NCBI RefSeq assembly: GCF_900108335.1
Contig: NZ_FNVT01000013.1
Location: forward strand, 265,494 to 329,493
Direction: 5' to 3'
Length of the DNA stretch: 64,000 bases
From: Nonomuraea solani
GTDB taxonomy: Bacteria; Actinomycetota; Actinomycetes; Streptosporangiales; Streptosporangiaceae
A program made the position numbers and the translations under genes. Of this stretch, positions 35,401-44,205 are shown piece after piece (the first letter of the stretch is position 1; each line of letters begins with the position of its first letter). The notes beneath the pieces are model-generated. The model made no database searches and was not told where the DNA came from. It saw only the letters and a list, made by a program, of their open reading frames with translations.

Positions 35401-35937
35401 TCAGGCCTCGTCCTTCTTCGCCTCAGCGGCGGGGGTCTCCTCGGCGGCGGCCTCGGGGGCCTCCACCTCGGTCTCCTCAGCCGCGGAAGCCGCGGGCGCC
35501 TCGGTCTCCTCAGCGGCGGCCGGCGCCGGAGCGGCGGCAGCGGCGGGAGCCTCGGTGCGGCGGGTCGTGACGGCGTTCAGCGGCTCGGTCACCAGCTCGA
35601 TGACGGCCATGGGGGCGTTGTCACCCTTACGCGCGCCGATCTTGGTGATGCGGGTGTAGCCACCCGGACGCTCGGCGAACGTCACCGCGATCTCGGTGAA
35701 GAGGTGGTGAACGACGCCCTTGTCCCGAACGACGGTCAGGACCTGGCGACGGTTGTGGATGTCGCCCTTCTTCGCCTTGGTGATCAGGCGCTCCGCCAGC
35801 GGACGGAGGCGCTTGGCCTTCGTGACCGTCGTGCGGATCTTGCCGTGGCGGAACAGATCGGTGGCGAGGTTCGCCAGGATCAGCCGCTCGTGCGCCGGGC
35901 TGCCGCCAAGACGTGCACCCTTGGTGGGCTTGGGCAT
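35401..35937 (-). CDS. rplQ: 50S ribosomal protein L17
   Basis: 178 residues. The L17 core (residues 1-118, MPKPTKGARLGGSPAHERLI) is followed by an Ala/Glu-rich acidic tail of about 60 residues that is common in actinobacterial L17. Last gene of the alpha cluster, 93 bases after rpoA. Confidence 0.97.
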   Translation of the reverse strand: MPKPTKGARLGGSPAHERLILANLATDLFRHGKIRTTVTKAKRLRPLAERLITKAKKGDIHNRRQVLTVVRDKGVVHHLFTEIAVTFAERPGGYTRITKIGARKGDNAPMAVIELVTEPLNAVTTRRTEAPAAAAAPAPAAAEETEAPAASAAEETEVEAPEAAAEETPAAEAKKDEA

Positions 35938-36030
35938 TTCATCTCTCCTTGGAGGTTCACCCGCCCCGGCCGTACCAGGTACCGGGGTCGGGCCGCCAGG
36001 CCCCCGGGAAGGGGGCCCGCGCTATCTGGA

Positions 36031-37047
36031 TTAGTACTGCTCGGTCTCGACGTACGCGCTGTCGTCGTCGTCGTAGCCGCCGCCGGCCACCGCGCTCGGG
36101 TCGAACCCGGGCGGGGAGTCCTTGAGCGCCAGCGACATCTCGTGCAGCTTCTGCTTGACCTCTTCGATCGACTTGGCGCCGAAATTCCTTATATCGAGAA
36201 GGTCCTGCTCGCTGCGGGCCACGAGCTCACCCACGGTGTGGATGCCCTCGCGCTTGAGGCAGTTGTAGGAGCGAACGGTCAGGTTCAGCTCCTCGATCGG
36301 CAGCGCCAGATCGGCGGCCAGGGCGGCGTCGGTCGGCGACGGGCCGATGTCGATGCCCTCGGCCTCGACGTTGAGCTCGCGGGCCAGGCCGAAGAGCTCG
36401 ACGAGGGTCTTACCGGCGGAGGCCACCGCGTCGCGGGGCTTCATCGCCGGCTTGGTCTCGACATCGAGGATGAGACGGTCGAAGTCGGTGCGCTGCTCGA
36501 CTCGGGTCGCCTCGACCTTGTAGGTGACCTTGAGCACCGGGGAGTAGATCGAGTCGATCGGAATGCGACCGATCTCCTGGCCGGGCTGCTTGTTCTGCGC
36601 GGCGGAGACGTAACCGCGACCGCGCTCGACGGTCAGCTCCATCTCCAGCTTCGCCTTGCCGTTGAGCGTGGCGATGCGCAGCTCGGGGTTGTGCACCTCG
36701 ACACCGGCCGGCGGCGCGATGTCGGCGGCGGTGACCTCACCCGGGCCCTGCTTGCGCAGGTACATCACGACCGGCTCGTCGTGCTCGGAGGAGACGACCA
36801 GTTCCTTGAGGTTGAGGATGATGTCGGTGACGTCTTCCTTGACCCCGGGAACGGTCGAGAACTCGTGCAGCACGCCCTCGATGCGAATGCTCGTCACGGC
36901 CGCGCCCGGAATGGACGACAGCAGCGTGCGGCGCAGCGAGTTGCCGATGGTGTAGCCGAAGCCCGGCTCCAGCGGCTCGATGACGAATCGGGACCGGGTG
37001 TCGTCGATCGACTCTTCGAGAAGAGTCGGACGCTGAGCGATCAGCAT
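36031..37047 (-). CDS. rpoA: DNA-directed RNA polymerase subunit alpha
   Basis: 338 residues from ATG at 37047, with GGGGAG upstream; a longer frame lacks support. The N-terminal assembly domain (MLIAQRPTLLEE; GNSLRRTLLSSIPGAA) and the C-terminal domain that contacts promoters and activators (NCLKREGIHTVGELVAR, LLDIRNFGAKSIEEVK) are complete. An acidic, tyrosine-containing tail ends the protein. Confidence 0.98.
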   Translation of the reverse strand: MLIAQRPTLLEESIDDTRSRFVIEPLEPGFGYTIGNSLRRTLLSSIPGAAVTSIRIEGVLHEFSTVPGVKEDVTDIILNLKELVVSSEHDEPVVMYLRKQGPGEVTAADIAPPAGVEVHNPELRIATLNGKAKLEMELTVERGRGYVSAAQNKQPGQEIGRIPIDSIYSPVLKVTYKVEATRVEQRTDFDRLILDVETKPAMKPRDAVASAGKTLVELFGLARELNVEAEGIDIGPSPTDAALAADLALPIEELNLTVRSYNCLKREGIHTVGELVARSEQDLLDIRNFGAKSIEEVKQKLHEMSLALKDSPPGFDPSAVAGGGYDDDDSAYVETEQY

Positions 37048-37151
37048 GTGTGGGTCTCCCCTTGTCGTGTGACGCCCGCTATATGACGCCACTCCGATAA
37101 ACAGCCTAGTCCGGGTACGGCATTCCGCACCCGGACCGGACGAGCTACTAC

Positions 37152-37778
37152 TTACTTCGAGTAGTACTCGACGATGAGCTGCTCCTGGACCTGGGTGTCA
37201 ATCTGCTGGCGAACCGGCAGCTGGTGAACCAGGACGCGGAGCTTCTCCGGCACGACGCCGAGCCACGCGGGCACGGTGCGGTCGCCGGCGGTGGCGCGAG
37301 CCACCTCGTAGGGCAGGAGGTTCCGCTTGGACTCGCGGACCTCGATGATGTCGTGCTCGCGAACGCGGTACGACGGGATGTCGACCTTGCGGCCGTTCAC
37401 GGTGATGTGACCGTGGCGGACCTGCTGGCGAGCGGCGTCACGCGACTGAGCGAGACCGGCGCGGAAGACGACGTTGTCGAGACGGGTCTCCAGGATCTGG
37501 AGCAGCACCTCGCCCGACTTGCCGCTCTTGCCCGCGGCCTCCTCGTAGTAGTTGCGGAACTGCTTCTCGAGGACACCGTAGATGCGACGGGTCTTCTGCT
37601 TCTCACGAAGCTGAAGCTGGTACTCGGACTCCTTGGGACGTCCGCGGCCGTGCTCACCCGGGGGGTAAGGACGGATCTCGATGGGGCACTTGGCGGACTC
37701 GCACTTGCTGCCCTTGAGGAAGAGCTTGGTCTTCTCACGACGGCAGAGCTTGCAGTCCGCGCCCGTGTAACGAGCCAT
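37152..37778 (-). CDS. rpsD: 30S ribosomal protein S4, zinc-binding form
   Basis: 208 residues. The N-terminus carries cysteines at 9, 12, 26 and 31 (DCKLCRRE, KCESAKCP), the zinc-containing form of S4. The S4 RNA-binding domain follows (ETRLDNVVFRAGLAQSRDAARQ). It nucleates 30S assembly. 104 bases upstream of rpoA. Confidence 0.98.
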   Translation of the reverse strand: MARYTGADCKLCRREKTKLFLKGSKCESAKCPIEIRPYPPGEHGRGRPKESEYQLQLREKQKTRRIYGVLEKQFRNYYEEAAGKSGKSGEVLLQILETRLDNVVFRAGLAQSRDAARQQVRHGHITVNGRKVDIPSYRVREHDIIEVRESKRNLLPYEVARATAGDRTVPAWLGVVPEKLRVLVHQLPVRQQIDTQVQEQLIVEYYSK

Positions 37779-37795
37779 TTCTCAATATCTCCTGG

Positions 37796-38200
37796 TCAGA
37801 CGCGGCGGCGCTTGGGCGGACGGCAGCCGTTGTGCGGCACCGGGGTGACGTCCTGGATCGAACCCACTTCGAGGCCGGTGGCCTGCAGCGAGCGGATCGC
37901 GGTCTCACGGCCGGAGCCGGGACCCTTGACGAAGACGTCGACCTTGCGCATGCCGTGCTCCATGGCGCGACGCGCGGCATTCTCGGCGGCCATCTGAGCG
38001 GCGAACGGGGTGGACTTACGGGAGCCCTTGAAACCCACGTGGCCGGCGCTGGCCCAGGAGATCACGTTCCCGTTGGGGTCGGTGATCGAAACGATCGTGT
38101 TGTTGAACGTGCTCTTGATGTGGGCGTGCCCGTGAGCGACGTTCTTCTTTTCCTTGCGGCGCACCTTCTTGGGCGCGCCCTGGCGGCTCTTAGGAGGCAT
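37796..38200 (-). CDS. rpsK: 30S ribosomal protein S11
   Basis: 134 residues. The signature HIKSTFNNTIVSITDPNGN and the C-terminal DVTPVPHNGCRPPKRRRV are standard. It is part of the 30S platform. Confidence 0.98.
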   Translation of the reverse strand: MPPKSRQGAPKKVRRKEKKNVAHGHAHIKSTFNNTIVSITDPNGNVISWASAGHVGFKGSRKSTPFAAQMAAENAARRAMEHGMRKVDVFVKGPGSGRETAIRSLQATGLEVGSIQDVTPVPHNGCRPPKRRRV

Positions 38201-38245
38201 CCTTTGCCTTCACTCCTGAGGTCTTCGGTCCCGCGGCTGCGTGGA

Positions 38246-38626
38246 CTACTTCTTACCGGGCTTCTTCTTGCCGGCGACGGTCTTCTTCTTGCCCTTACGG
38301 GTGCGCGCGTTGGTCTGCGTGCGCTGACCGTGGACCGGCAGGCCCTTGCGGTGCCTGATGCCCTGGTAGCAACCGATTTCGATCTTGCGACGGATGTCGG
38401 CCTGGACCTCGCGGCGCAGGTCACCCTCGATCTTGAAGTTCGCCTCGATGTAGTCACGCATCGGGACGAGCTCGGTGTCGGAGAGCTGGTGCACGCGGAG
38501 GTCGCCGCTCACGCCGGTGGCCTCGAGGACCTCCTGGGCGCGGGTGCGGCCGATTCCGAAAATGTAGGTGAGAGCGATCTCCAGCCGCTTGTCGCGGGGG
38601 AGGTCGACGCCAACCAGGCGAGCCAT
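38246..38626 (-). CDS. rpsM: 30S ribosomal protein S13
   Basis: 126 residues from ATG at 38626 (MARLVGVDLPRDKRLEIAL); the longer frame is non-coding upstream. A basic, lysine-rich C-terminal tail contacts tRNA. Separated from rpmJ by 215 bases. Confidence 0.98.
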   Translation of the reverse strand: MARLVGVDLPRDKRLEIALTYIFGIGRTRAQEVLEATGVSGDLRVHQLSDTELVPMRDYIEANFKIEGDLRREVQADIRRKIEIGCYQGIRHRKGLPVHGQRTQTNARTRKGKKKTVAGKKKPGKK

Positions 38627-38841
38627 GGTCGGGCATTCTCCTTCGTTGTGGCGGAGGTCTTGCGACTCACTACCCCTCCCCAATGCCCGGGGTGAGGGCC
38701 CCGGCCTCCGACCGGGGGTCTCCCAAGTGGTTCGGGCCCGGAGGCCCGCCTTCTCAAGTGTGAGACGCGACTACTTGTGCAGGCTCCTCATACGTCGAGC
38801 CCGCTCCCTGATCGGGGCGGACTCGGAGGGCCTTGCGGCGA
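38627..38841. other. spacer between rpsM and rpmJ
   Basis: 215 bases rich in G/C inverted stretches, including nested GGGCCC-type repeats around 38683-38745. No gene is supported. It may hold leader or termination structures, but no consensus promoter stands out. Confidence 0.4.
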
Positions 38842-38955
38842 CTAGCCCTGGCGCTGCTTGTGGCGCAGGTTGTCGCAGATCACCATGACGCGACCGTGCC
38901 GGCGGATCACCTTGCACTTGTCGCAGATCTTCTTGACGCTCGGCTTAACCTTCAT
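38842..38955 (-). CDS. rpmJ: 50S ribosomal protein L36, zinc-binding form
   Basis: 37 residues, MKVKPSVKKICDKCKVIRRH at the start. The zinc ligands Cys11, Cys14, Cys27 and His32 are all present, so it is the zinc-dependent form. Lies 88 bases after infA. Confidence 0.97.
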   Translation of the reverse strand: MKVKPSVKKICDKCKVIRRHGRVMVICDNLRHKQRQG

Positions 38956-39043
38956 TGTCCTTCGTGTTCCTCAGACGTGCTTCCTTGCGGGCGAAGCTCT
39001 TGCCTAACGGCGCGATGTCCTCGCTACGCTGCGGATTTCGCCG

Positions 39044-39265
39044 TTACTTGTATCGGTAGACGATCCGCCCACGACTGAGGTCGTAGGGGCTCAGTTCAAC
39101 GACTACCCGGTCGTCAGGAAGAATTCGGATGTAGTGCATCCGCATCCGTCCGCTGATGTGGGCCAGGACCTTATGGCCGTTGTCGAGCTGCACCCGGAAC
39201 ATGGCGTTCGGGAGCGATTCGACCACAGTGCCCTCGATCTCGATGGCGCCGTCTTTTTTGGCCAA
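39044..39265 (-). CDS. infA: translation initiation factor IF-1
   Basis: 73 residues, the standard length, from TTG at 39265 with a GAGGAA ribosome site. MAKKDGAIEIEGTVVESLPN and HISGRMRMHYIRILPGD-like segments define the OB-fold factor that blocks the A site during initiation. Confidence 0.97.
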   Translation of the reverse strand: MAKKDGAIEIEGTVVESLPNAMFRVQLDNGHKVLAHISGRMRMHYIRILPDDRVVVELSPYDLSRGRIVYRYK

Positions 39266-39551
39266 AATTCCTCGCGTTTCACTGATCGATCGTCTGAGGC
39301 TCCGGTTCACTACGCAGCCGCGACCATCACGCTTCGAAGAGAGCGACGATCAATAAGGATCGCCGACGCGTGACAAGTCATAGTGAGCCGACTAAGGAGT
39401 GTACGACACCTGAGCCAAAAACGCGAAACGCGTGCCAGGTGTCCTGACACAACCACGTAAGAGTCTACACCCCCACCACCAATCCTCTGACACACAGCGG
39501 AAGACCCGCCAAGGGAGAGAGTCCCGGCGGGTCTTCCTGTGGAGAGGGCTC
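39266..39551. other. spacer upstream of infA
   Basis: 286 bases that should hold the infA promoter on the minus strand. I see AT-richer stretches near 39345-39380 but no pair of hexamers with convincing spacing. The hairpin at 39499-39537 is listed separately. Confidence 0.4.
39499..39537 (-). terminator. terminator of the secreted-protein gene
   Basis: A perfect 12-bp stem (39499-39510 and 39526-39537) with a 15-base loop lies 14 bases past the stop codon of the secreted protein. Confidence 0.75.
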
Positions 39552-39965
39552 CTAGTAGATGCGGTGCTGCCCACCGCAGTACTTGAACTTGCCGCCCCAG
39601 CAGGTGTACGTGTAGAGCTTCTTGATCCCCTTGAGGCTCCACTGGTGGTGGTACGAGCCGTTCCAGGCGTAGAAGTGCTTGCCGGAGCCGCCGTTCTTGA
39701 ACGTGTAGCGGAACCAGACGTAGCCCTTCTTCGGCGTGAACTCCTTGCCGTACCAGTGGGTGTAGACCTTGCCGCCCTTGCTCCAGGTCTTGCCGTAGGT
39801 GTAGGCCTTCTTGTTGCTCGAGTAGTACTTGCCCCAGTTCCCCATGGAGCTCGTGGCCTGCGTCGCGCTGGTGGCGCTGGTGGCCGCCTGCGCGGCCGGG
39901 GCCACGGCGAGACCGGTGAGGGCGAACGAGCCGGCGAGGGCGGCGGCTGCAAGGACCTTGCGCAT
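39552..39965 (-). CDS. small secreted cationic, aromatic-rich protein
   Basis: 137 residues from ATG at 39965, which has a perfect GGAGGAA site; the longer frame does not. Residues 1-27 are a Sec signal peptide ending in AQA. The mature 110 residues contain 14 Tyr, 7 Trp, 5 Phe and 16 Lys, but one Glu and no Asp, so it is strongly basic. Two cysteines near the end (TCWGGKFKYCGG) could form a small disulfide loop. No known family recognised. A surface or antimicrobial-like role is speculation from composition. Confidence 0.88.
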   Translation of the reverse strand: MRKVLAAAALAGSFALTGLAVAPAAQAATSATSATQATSSMGNWGKYYSSNKKAYTYGKTWSKGGKVYTHWYGKEFTPKKGYVWFRYTFKNGGSGKHFYAWNGSYHHQWSLKGIKKLYTYTCWGGKFKYCGGQHRIY

Positions 39966-40039
39966 GTGGTTTCCTCCGTGATTCGTGTTCCCGACACGAC
40001 TCACGTTAGGAATCCGGGCGTATCCGTTCTGCGCACGAA

Positions 40040-40066
40040 TGCACACAGTGCACTACTGCACACACA
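40040..40066 (-). promoter_or_regulatory. short repeats upstream of the secreted-protein gene
   Basis: TGCACACA occurs at 40040-40047 and again at 40057-40064, a 17-bp period. GTGCA/TGCAC form a small inverted repeat (40048-40061) between them. They lie about 80-100 bases upstream of the start and could be an operator. Confidence 0.3.
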
Positions 40067-40067
40067 T

Positions 40068-40496
40068 CTACGATCGCTTAGAGTGATCGTTCCCGAAGAT
40101 GCTGCTGAGCAGCAGAATCACACCCCACGGGCCCATGACCCACAGCGGCCAGGGATAGATCAGGTCGCCCGAGGTGAGGCTCACGATCAGCCAGATCACC
40201 CAGTTGATGCCGCTGGCCACGGCCCAGGCGCTCCAGGCCGCCTTCATCCCGGAGTGCATGCCCCGCTGGGCGGGAGCCGCGGCCGACGCCTTGACCGGCA
40301 GGTTGCGCAGGTCGACGTCGGGCAGGTCGGTCGTTAACTTGGCCAGCTCGCCGTAGGTCTTGCTCTTGTAGAGCTGCTCCAGCCGCTCGTTGAACTCGTC
40401 CATCGTGATGCGGCCCTGCGCGGTGTGCTCGCGGAGGATGGCGGCGACACGATCGCGGTCGGCGTCGGAGGCACGCATCTCGGGGCTGTTCGCCAT
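40068..40496 (-). CDS. DUF1707 domain membrane protein
   Basis: 142 residues. An N-terminal DUF1707 (SHOCT-like) domain (1-55; MRASDADRDRVAAILREH, GRITMDEFNERLE) precedes two hydrophobic segments (about 92-112 and 118-134). Family function is unknown. It follows map after 15 bases and probably shares its transcript. Confidence 0.9.
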   Translation of the reverse strand: MANSPEMRASDADRDRVAAILREHTAQGRITMDEFNERLEQLYKSKTYGELAKLTTDLPDVDLRNLPVKASAAAPAQRGMHSGMKAAWSAWAVASGINWVIWLIVSLTSGDLIYPWPLWVMGPWGVILLLSSIFGNDHSKRS

Positions 40497-40511
40497 CCCA
40501 CCAACTCCCGG

Positions 40512-41321
40512 CTAGTTCTGCAGTTGGGCCAGGCGCTCTTTGCCCCCATCGAGGGCGGTGAGCACCCAAGGACCATTATGTGTCACGGCGACGCTGTGTT
40601 CGAAGTGTGCGGACTGCTTGCCGTCGATCGTTACCACGGTCCACTCGTCGGGCAGCACGCGGGTGCGCTCCGTGCCGAGGTTCACCATGGGCTCGATGGC
40701 CAGGCACATGCCCTCTTCGAGCACCGGGCCCCTGCCGGGCTTGCCGTGGTTGGCGATCCACGGGTCCATGTGCATCTCGGTGCCGATGCCGTGGCCACCG
40801 TACTCGGGCGGGATGCCGAAGCGGCCCTGCGACTTGACGTACCGCTCCACCTCGTAGCCGATGTCGGACAGGTGGCGGCCGGGCGTCAGCGCGGCGATGC
40901 CGCGCCACATCGACTCCTCCGTGATCCGCATCAGCTCGGTCAGCTTGGGATCCACCTCACCGACCGGGACCGTGACGGCCGAGTCGCCGTGCCAGCCCTC
41001 CAGGATCGCGCCGCAGTCGATGGAGATGATGTCGCCCTCGCGCAGCTTGCGGGCGTCGCTCGGGATGCCGTGCACCACCTCGTCGTTCACCGACGCACAG
41101 ATGGTCGCGGGGAAGCCCTGGTAGCCCTTGAACGACGGGATCGCGCCCTCGTCCCTGATCGCCTTCTCGGCGATGACGTCGAGGTCGAGCGGCGTCATGC
41201 CGGGCCGCACCGAGCGCTTCAGCAGGTCGAGCGTGCGCCCGACCACCAGGCCCGCCGCGCGCATCTTCTCGAGCTGCTCCGGCGACTTGATCTGGATGCC
41301 GTGCCTGTTGCGTTTGAACAT
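40512..41321 (-). CDS. map: methionine aminopeptidase type I
   Basis: 269 residues. All five metal ligands are in their motifs: SIDCG, HGDSA, GGHGIG, IEPM and HFEHS. It removes the N-terminal methionine from nascent proteins. Adjacent to adk as in many spc clusters. Confidence 0.97.
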   Translation of the reverse strand: MFKRNRHGIQIKSPEQLEKMRAAGLVVGRTLDLLKRSVRPGMTPLDLDVIAEKAIRDEGAIPSFKGYQGFPATICASVNDEVVHGIPSDARKLREGDIISIDCGAILEGWHGDSAVTVPVGEVDPKLTELMRITEESMWRGIAALTPGRHLSDIGYEVERYVKSQGRFGIPPEYGGHGIGTEMHMDPWIANHGKPGRGPVLEEGMCLAIEPMVNLGTERTRVLPDEWTVVTIDGKQSAHFEHSVAVTHNGPWVLTALDGGKERLAQLQN

Positions 41322-41351
41322 CTTCTGCCCCCCTGGGTCTCAACGGGCCAC

Positions 41352-41411
41352 TGTGGGGGCCCAATTCCCCCCACAATAACCGCGAGGTGGCACGGAACAC
41401 CGTGCCACCTC
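41352..41411 (-). terminator. two hairpins between adk and map
   Basis: A 12-bp perfect stem with a 4-base loop (41384-41411) is followed on the transcript by an 8-bp stem with an 8-base loop (41352-41375). There is no clear T run, so it may only attenuate map expression. Confidence 0.6.
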
Positions 41412-41436
41412 CGCAATCGGTCGTGCTGGAGAGCCG

Positions 41437-42087
41437 CTAGCCCATGAACGGCCGGATAGCGTCCATGGCCCGCTGGGTGACCTCTTCGACCGGGCCCGTC
41501 GCGTCAACACCCACCAGGATGCCCTCGTCGGCGTAGTAGGAGACCAGCGGCGCCGTCTGCTCCTGGTAGACCTCCAGGCGGTGCCTGACGGTCTGCTCCT
41601 TGTCGTCGTCACGCTGGAAGAGCGCGCCCCCGCACGCGTCGCACTTGTCGTCCTTCTTGTCATCGAACTCGACGTGCCAGATGCGGCCGCACTGGCTGCA
41701 GGTGCGCCGGCCGGCCAGCCGCCTGACCACCTCGTCGTCATCGACGACGAGTTCGAGAACGAGGTCGAGCGCCTGGCCCCAGTCCTTGAGCATGTCGCGC
41801 AGGATCTCCGCCTGCGCGACGTTCCTCGGGAAGCCGTCGAGCAGGAACCCGTCCTGCGCGTCGTCTTCGGACAGACGGTCGCGGACCATGGCGATGGTGA
41901 CCTCGTCGGGCACCAGGTCGCCACGGTCCATGAACGTCTTGGCCAGCTTGCCAAGGTCCGTGCCGCCGGAGACGTTGGCACGGAAGATGTCACCTGTCGA
42001 GATCTTCGGGATGGACAGGTTCGATGCGATGTACTGGGCCTGTGTCCCCTTACCCGCTCCGGGGGGCCCGACCAGAACGAGACGCAC
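41437..42087 (-). CDS. adk: adenylate kinase with zinc-binding lid
   Basis: 216 residues. P-loop GPPGAGKGTQ near residues 7-16. The lid carries two Cys-x2-Cys pairs (CSQC, CDAC), the zinc-binding form. It balances AMP, ADP and ATP. GTG start overlaps the secY stop by one base (TAGTG). Confidence 0.98.
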   Translation of the reverse strand: MRLVLVGPPGAGKGTQAQYIASNLSIPKISTGDIFRANVSGGTDLGKLAKTFMDRGDLVPDEVTIAMVRDRLSEDDAQDGFLLDGFPRNVAQAEILRDMLKDWGQALDLVLELVVDDDEVVRRLAGRRTCSQCGRIWHVEFDDKKDDKCDACGGALFQRDDDKEQTVRHRLEVYQEQTAPLVSYYADEGILVGVDATGPVEEVTQRAMDAIRPFMG

Positions 42088-43391
42088 TACCGCAGGAAAC
42101 CTTCGTAGTTGCGCTGCTGCAGCTGGCTCTCGATCTGCTTCACCGTGTCCAGGCCGACGCCTACCATGATCAGAATGCTCGTCCCTCCGAACGGGAAGTT
42201 CTGGCTCGCACCGGCCACCGCGAGGGCGACGATCGGGACCATGGAGATCAGACCCAGATAGAGCGCGCCAGGCGCGGTCAGACGGGTGAGCACGAAGTTC
42301 AGGTATTCAGCCGTCGGACGGCCGGGACGGATGCCCGGAATGAAACCACCGTACTTCTTCATGTTGTCGGCGACTTCAGCGGGGTTGAACGTGATGGACA
42401 CGTAGAAGTACGTGAAGAAAATGATCAGCAGGAAGAACGTGGCCATGTAGATGGGCGTGTCGCCCGTGGCCAGGTTCTGCGAGATCCAGCGGATCACCAC
42501 GTTGTCGCTCGTCTGGAAGAGCGAGGTGATGAGCTGCGGCAGGTAGAGCAGCGAGGACGCGAAGATCACCGGGATGATGCCGGCCTGGTTGACCTTCAGC
42601 GGGATGTAGGTGGACGTGCCGCCGTACATCCTGCGGCCCACCATGCGCTTGGCGTACTGGACCGGAATGCGGCGCTGCGCCTGCTCGACGAAGACCACCG
42701 CGGCGATCATGAAGATACCGACGACCATGACGACCGCGAAGGTGAACTTGTTCGCCTGGAAGATGTTGGCCAGCTCGGACGGGAAGACCGCGACGACCTG
42801 GGTGAAGATCAGAATCGACATGCCGTTGCCGACGCCGCGGTCGGTGATGAGCTCACCGAGCCACATGATCACCGACGTGCCGGCCGTCATGATGACCACC
42901 ATCGTGACGATGCCGAAGATGTCGTCGGGGTTCTGCAGAACGTCCTGCTGGCAGTTCGGGAAAAGCTGACCGGTACGGGCCAGCGCGATGAAGGCGGTCG
43001 ACTGGAGAACGGCGAGACCGATAGTGAGATAACGCGTATACTGCGTGATCTTCGTCTGGCCGGCCTGGCCTTCCTTCTTGAGCGCCTCGAGGCGTGGAAT
43101 GACCACGACGAGCAATTGCAGAATGATGCTCGCGGTGATGTACGGCATGATGCCCAGCGCGAACACCGACAGCTTCAGCAGCGCGCCGCCGCTGAACAGC
43201 TGAACCATCCCGTAGATGTTGCCGGCTGCGCCTTCACGGGCCTGGTCGAAACACGCGGCGAGGTTCTGGACGTGGACTCCCGGGGTCGGCAGAACCGAGC
43301 CGAGACGGAAAAGCGCGATGATGCCCAGGGTGAAGAGCAACTTCTTGCGCAGGTCCGGTGTCCGGAACGCCCGGGTAAACGCGGTCAGCAC
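42087..43391 (-). CDS. secY: preprotein translocase subunit SecY
   Basis: 434 residues with ten membrane helices. Start GTG at 43391. Conserved elements include GIMPYITASIILQLL and the cytoplasmic loops of SecY. It forms the protein-conducting channel with SecE and SecG. Coupled to adk. Confidence 0.98.
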   Translation of the reverse strand: MLTAFTRAFRTPDLRKKLLFTLGIIALFRLGSVLPTPGVHVQNLAACFDQAREGAAGNIYGMVQLFSGGALLKLSVFALGIMPYITASIILQLLVVVIPRLEALKKEGQAGQTKITQYTRYLTIGLAVLQSTAFIALARTGQLFPNCQQDVLQNPDDIFGIVTMVVIMTAGTSVIMWLGELITDRGVGNGMSILIFTQVVAVFPSELANIFQANKFTFAVVMVVGIFMIAAVVFVEQAQRRIPVQYAKRMVGRRMYGGTSTYIPLKVNQAGIIPVIFASSLLYLPQLITSLFQTSDNVVIRWISQNLATGDTPIYMATFFLLIIFFTYFYVSITFNPAEVADNMKKYGGFIPGIRPGRPTAEYLNFVLTRLTAPGALYLGLISMVPIVALAVAGASQNFPFGGTSILIMVGVGLDTVKQIESQLQQRNYEGFLR

Positions 43392-43507
43392 GGTCCCTCC
43401 TGCGCGCCTTTACGGCGTTGTGAGTATGCGATGGTGCGGGGATCTGCCATCTGAAGTCTCATTGTCAAACGAGCCCGACAGAATCCTGCCGTCTCGCGAA
43501 CTCTAAC

Positions 43508-43536
43508 GCACTACGGGCGTGGGGGCCCATTGTCAA
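43508..43536 (-). promoter_or_regulatory. candidate secY promoter
   Basis: On the minus strand TTGACA (43536-43531) and TAGTGC (43513-43508) are 17 bases apart. The -35 falls in the loop of the hairpin at 43516-43548, and the same 10-bp CATTGTCAAA block recurs at 43460-43469. Confidence 0.45.
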
Positions 43537-43548
43537 AGCCCCCACGCC
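43516..43548 (-). terminator. hairpin after rplO
   Basis: Perfect 11-bp stem (43516-43526 and 43538-43548) with an 11-base loop, 14 bases past the rplO stop and upstream of secY. Confidence 0.65.
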
Positions 43549-43562
43549 TCGTCATAGCGTTA

Positions 43563-44018
43563 CTACAGCTCGGTAACGGAACCACCGGCGGCGGCGATCT
43601 TCTCCTTCGCGGAGGACGAGAAGGCGTGAGCCTGCACGTTCACCGCGACCGAGATCTCACCCGTGCCGAGCACCTTCACCAGCTGGTTCTTGCGAACAGC
43701 ACCCTTGGCGACCAGGGCCTCGACGGTGACCTCGCCACCCTCGGGGAACAGCTCGCCCAGCCTGTCGAGGTTGACGACCTGGTAGGTCGTCTTGAACAGG
43801 GCGTTGGAGAAGCCCTTGAGCTTCGGCAGACGCCTCTGCAGCGGCACCTGGCCACCCTCGAAGCCGAGGGGAACCGTGGTGCGGGCGTGGCTGCCCTTGG
43901 TGCCGCGACCCGACGTCTTACCCTTGGACGCCTCGCCACGACCCTTACGGATCTTGGCCTTGTTGGCGCCAGGGGCCGGACGCAGGTCGTGAATCTTCAG
44001 CGGAGCCTTGTCAGTCAT
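43563..44018 (-). CDS. rplO: 50S ribosomal protein L15
   Basis: 151 residues. L15 signature GRGTKGSHARTTVPLGFEGGQ and the MTDKAPLKIHDLRPAPGA start are clear. Last ribosomal gene before secY. Confidence 0.98.
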   Translation of the reverse strand: MTDKAPLKIHDLRPAPGANKAKIRKGRGEASKGKTSGRGTKGSHARTTVPLGFEGGQVPLQRRLPKLKGFSNALFKTTYQVVNLDRLGELFPEGGEVTVEALVAKGAVRKNQLVKVLGTGEISVAVNVQAHAFSSSAKEKIAAAGGSVTEL

Positions 44019-44020
44019 GA

Positions 44021-44203
44021 CTAGTCGACCTCTTCCACCTCGACGAGGTGCGTCACCACGGAGACCATCCCGCGAATCTCGGGCCGGTCCTCCTTGACGA
44101 CGACATCGCCGATTCGCTTCAGGCCAAGCGAACGCAGCGAGTCACGCTGGTTCTGCTTGCCACCGATCTTCGAGCGAACCTGAGTGATCTTCAGGCGTGC
44201 CAT
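44021..44203 (-). CDS. rpmD: 50S ribosomal protein L30
   Basis: 60 residues; MARLKITQVRSKIGGKQNQR and LRSLGLKRIGD are typical. Two-base gap to rplO. Confidence 0.97.
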   Translation of the reverse strand: MARLKITQVRSKIGGKQNQRDSLRSLGLKRIGDVVVKEDRPEIRGMVSVVTHLVEVEEVD

Positions 44204-44205
44204 GA

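Noticed and set aside
39310..39642. Possible gene upstream of infA on the minus strand
   Set aside because: Overlaps the terminator and the end of the secreted-protein gene in another frame; poor codon bias.
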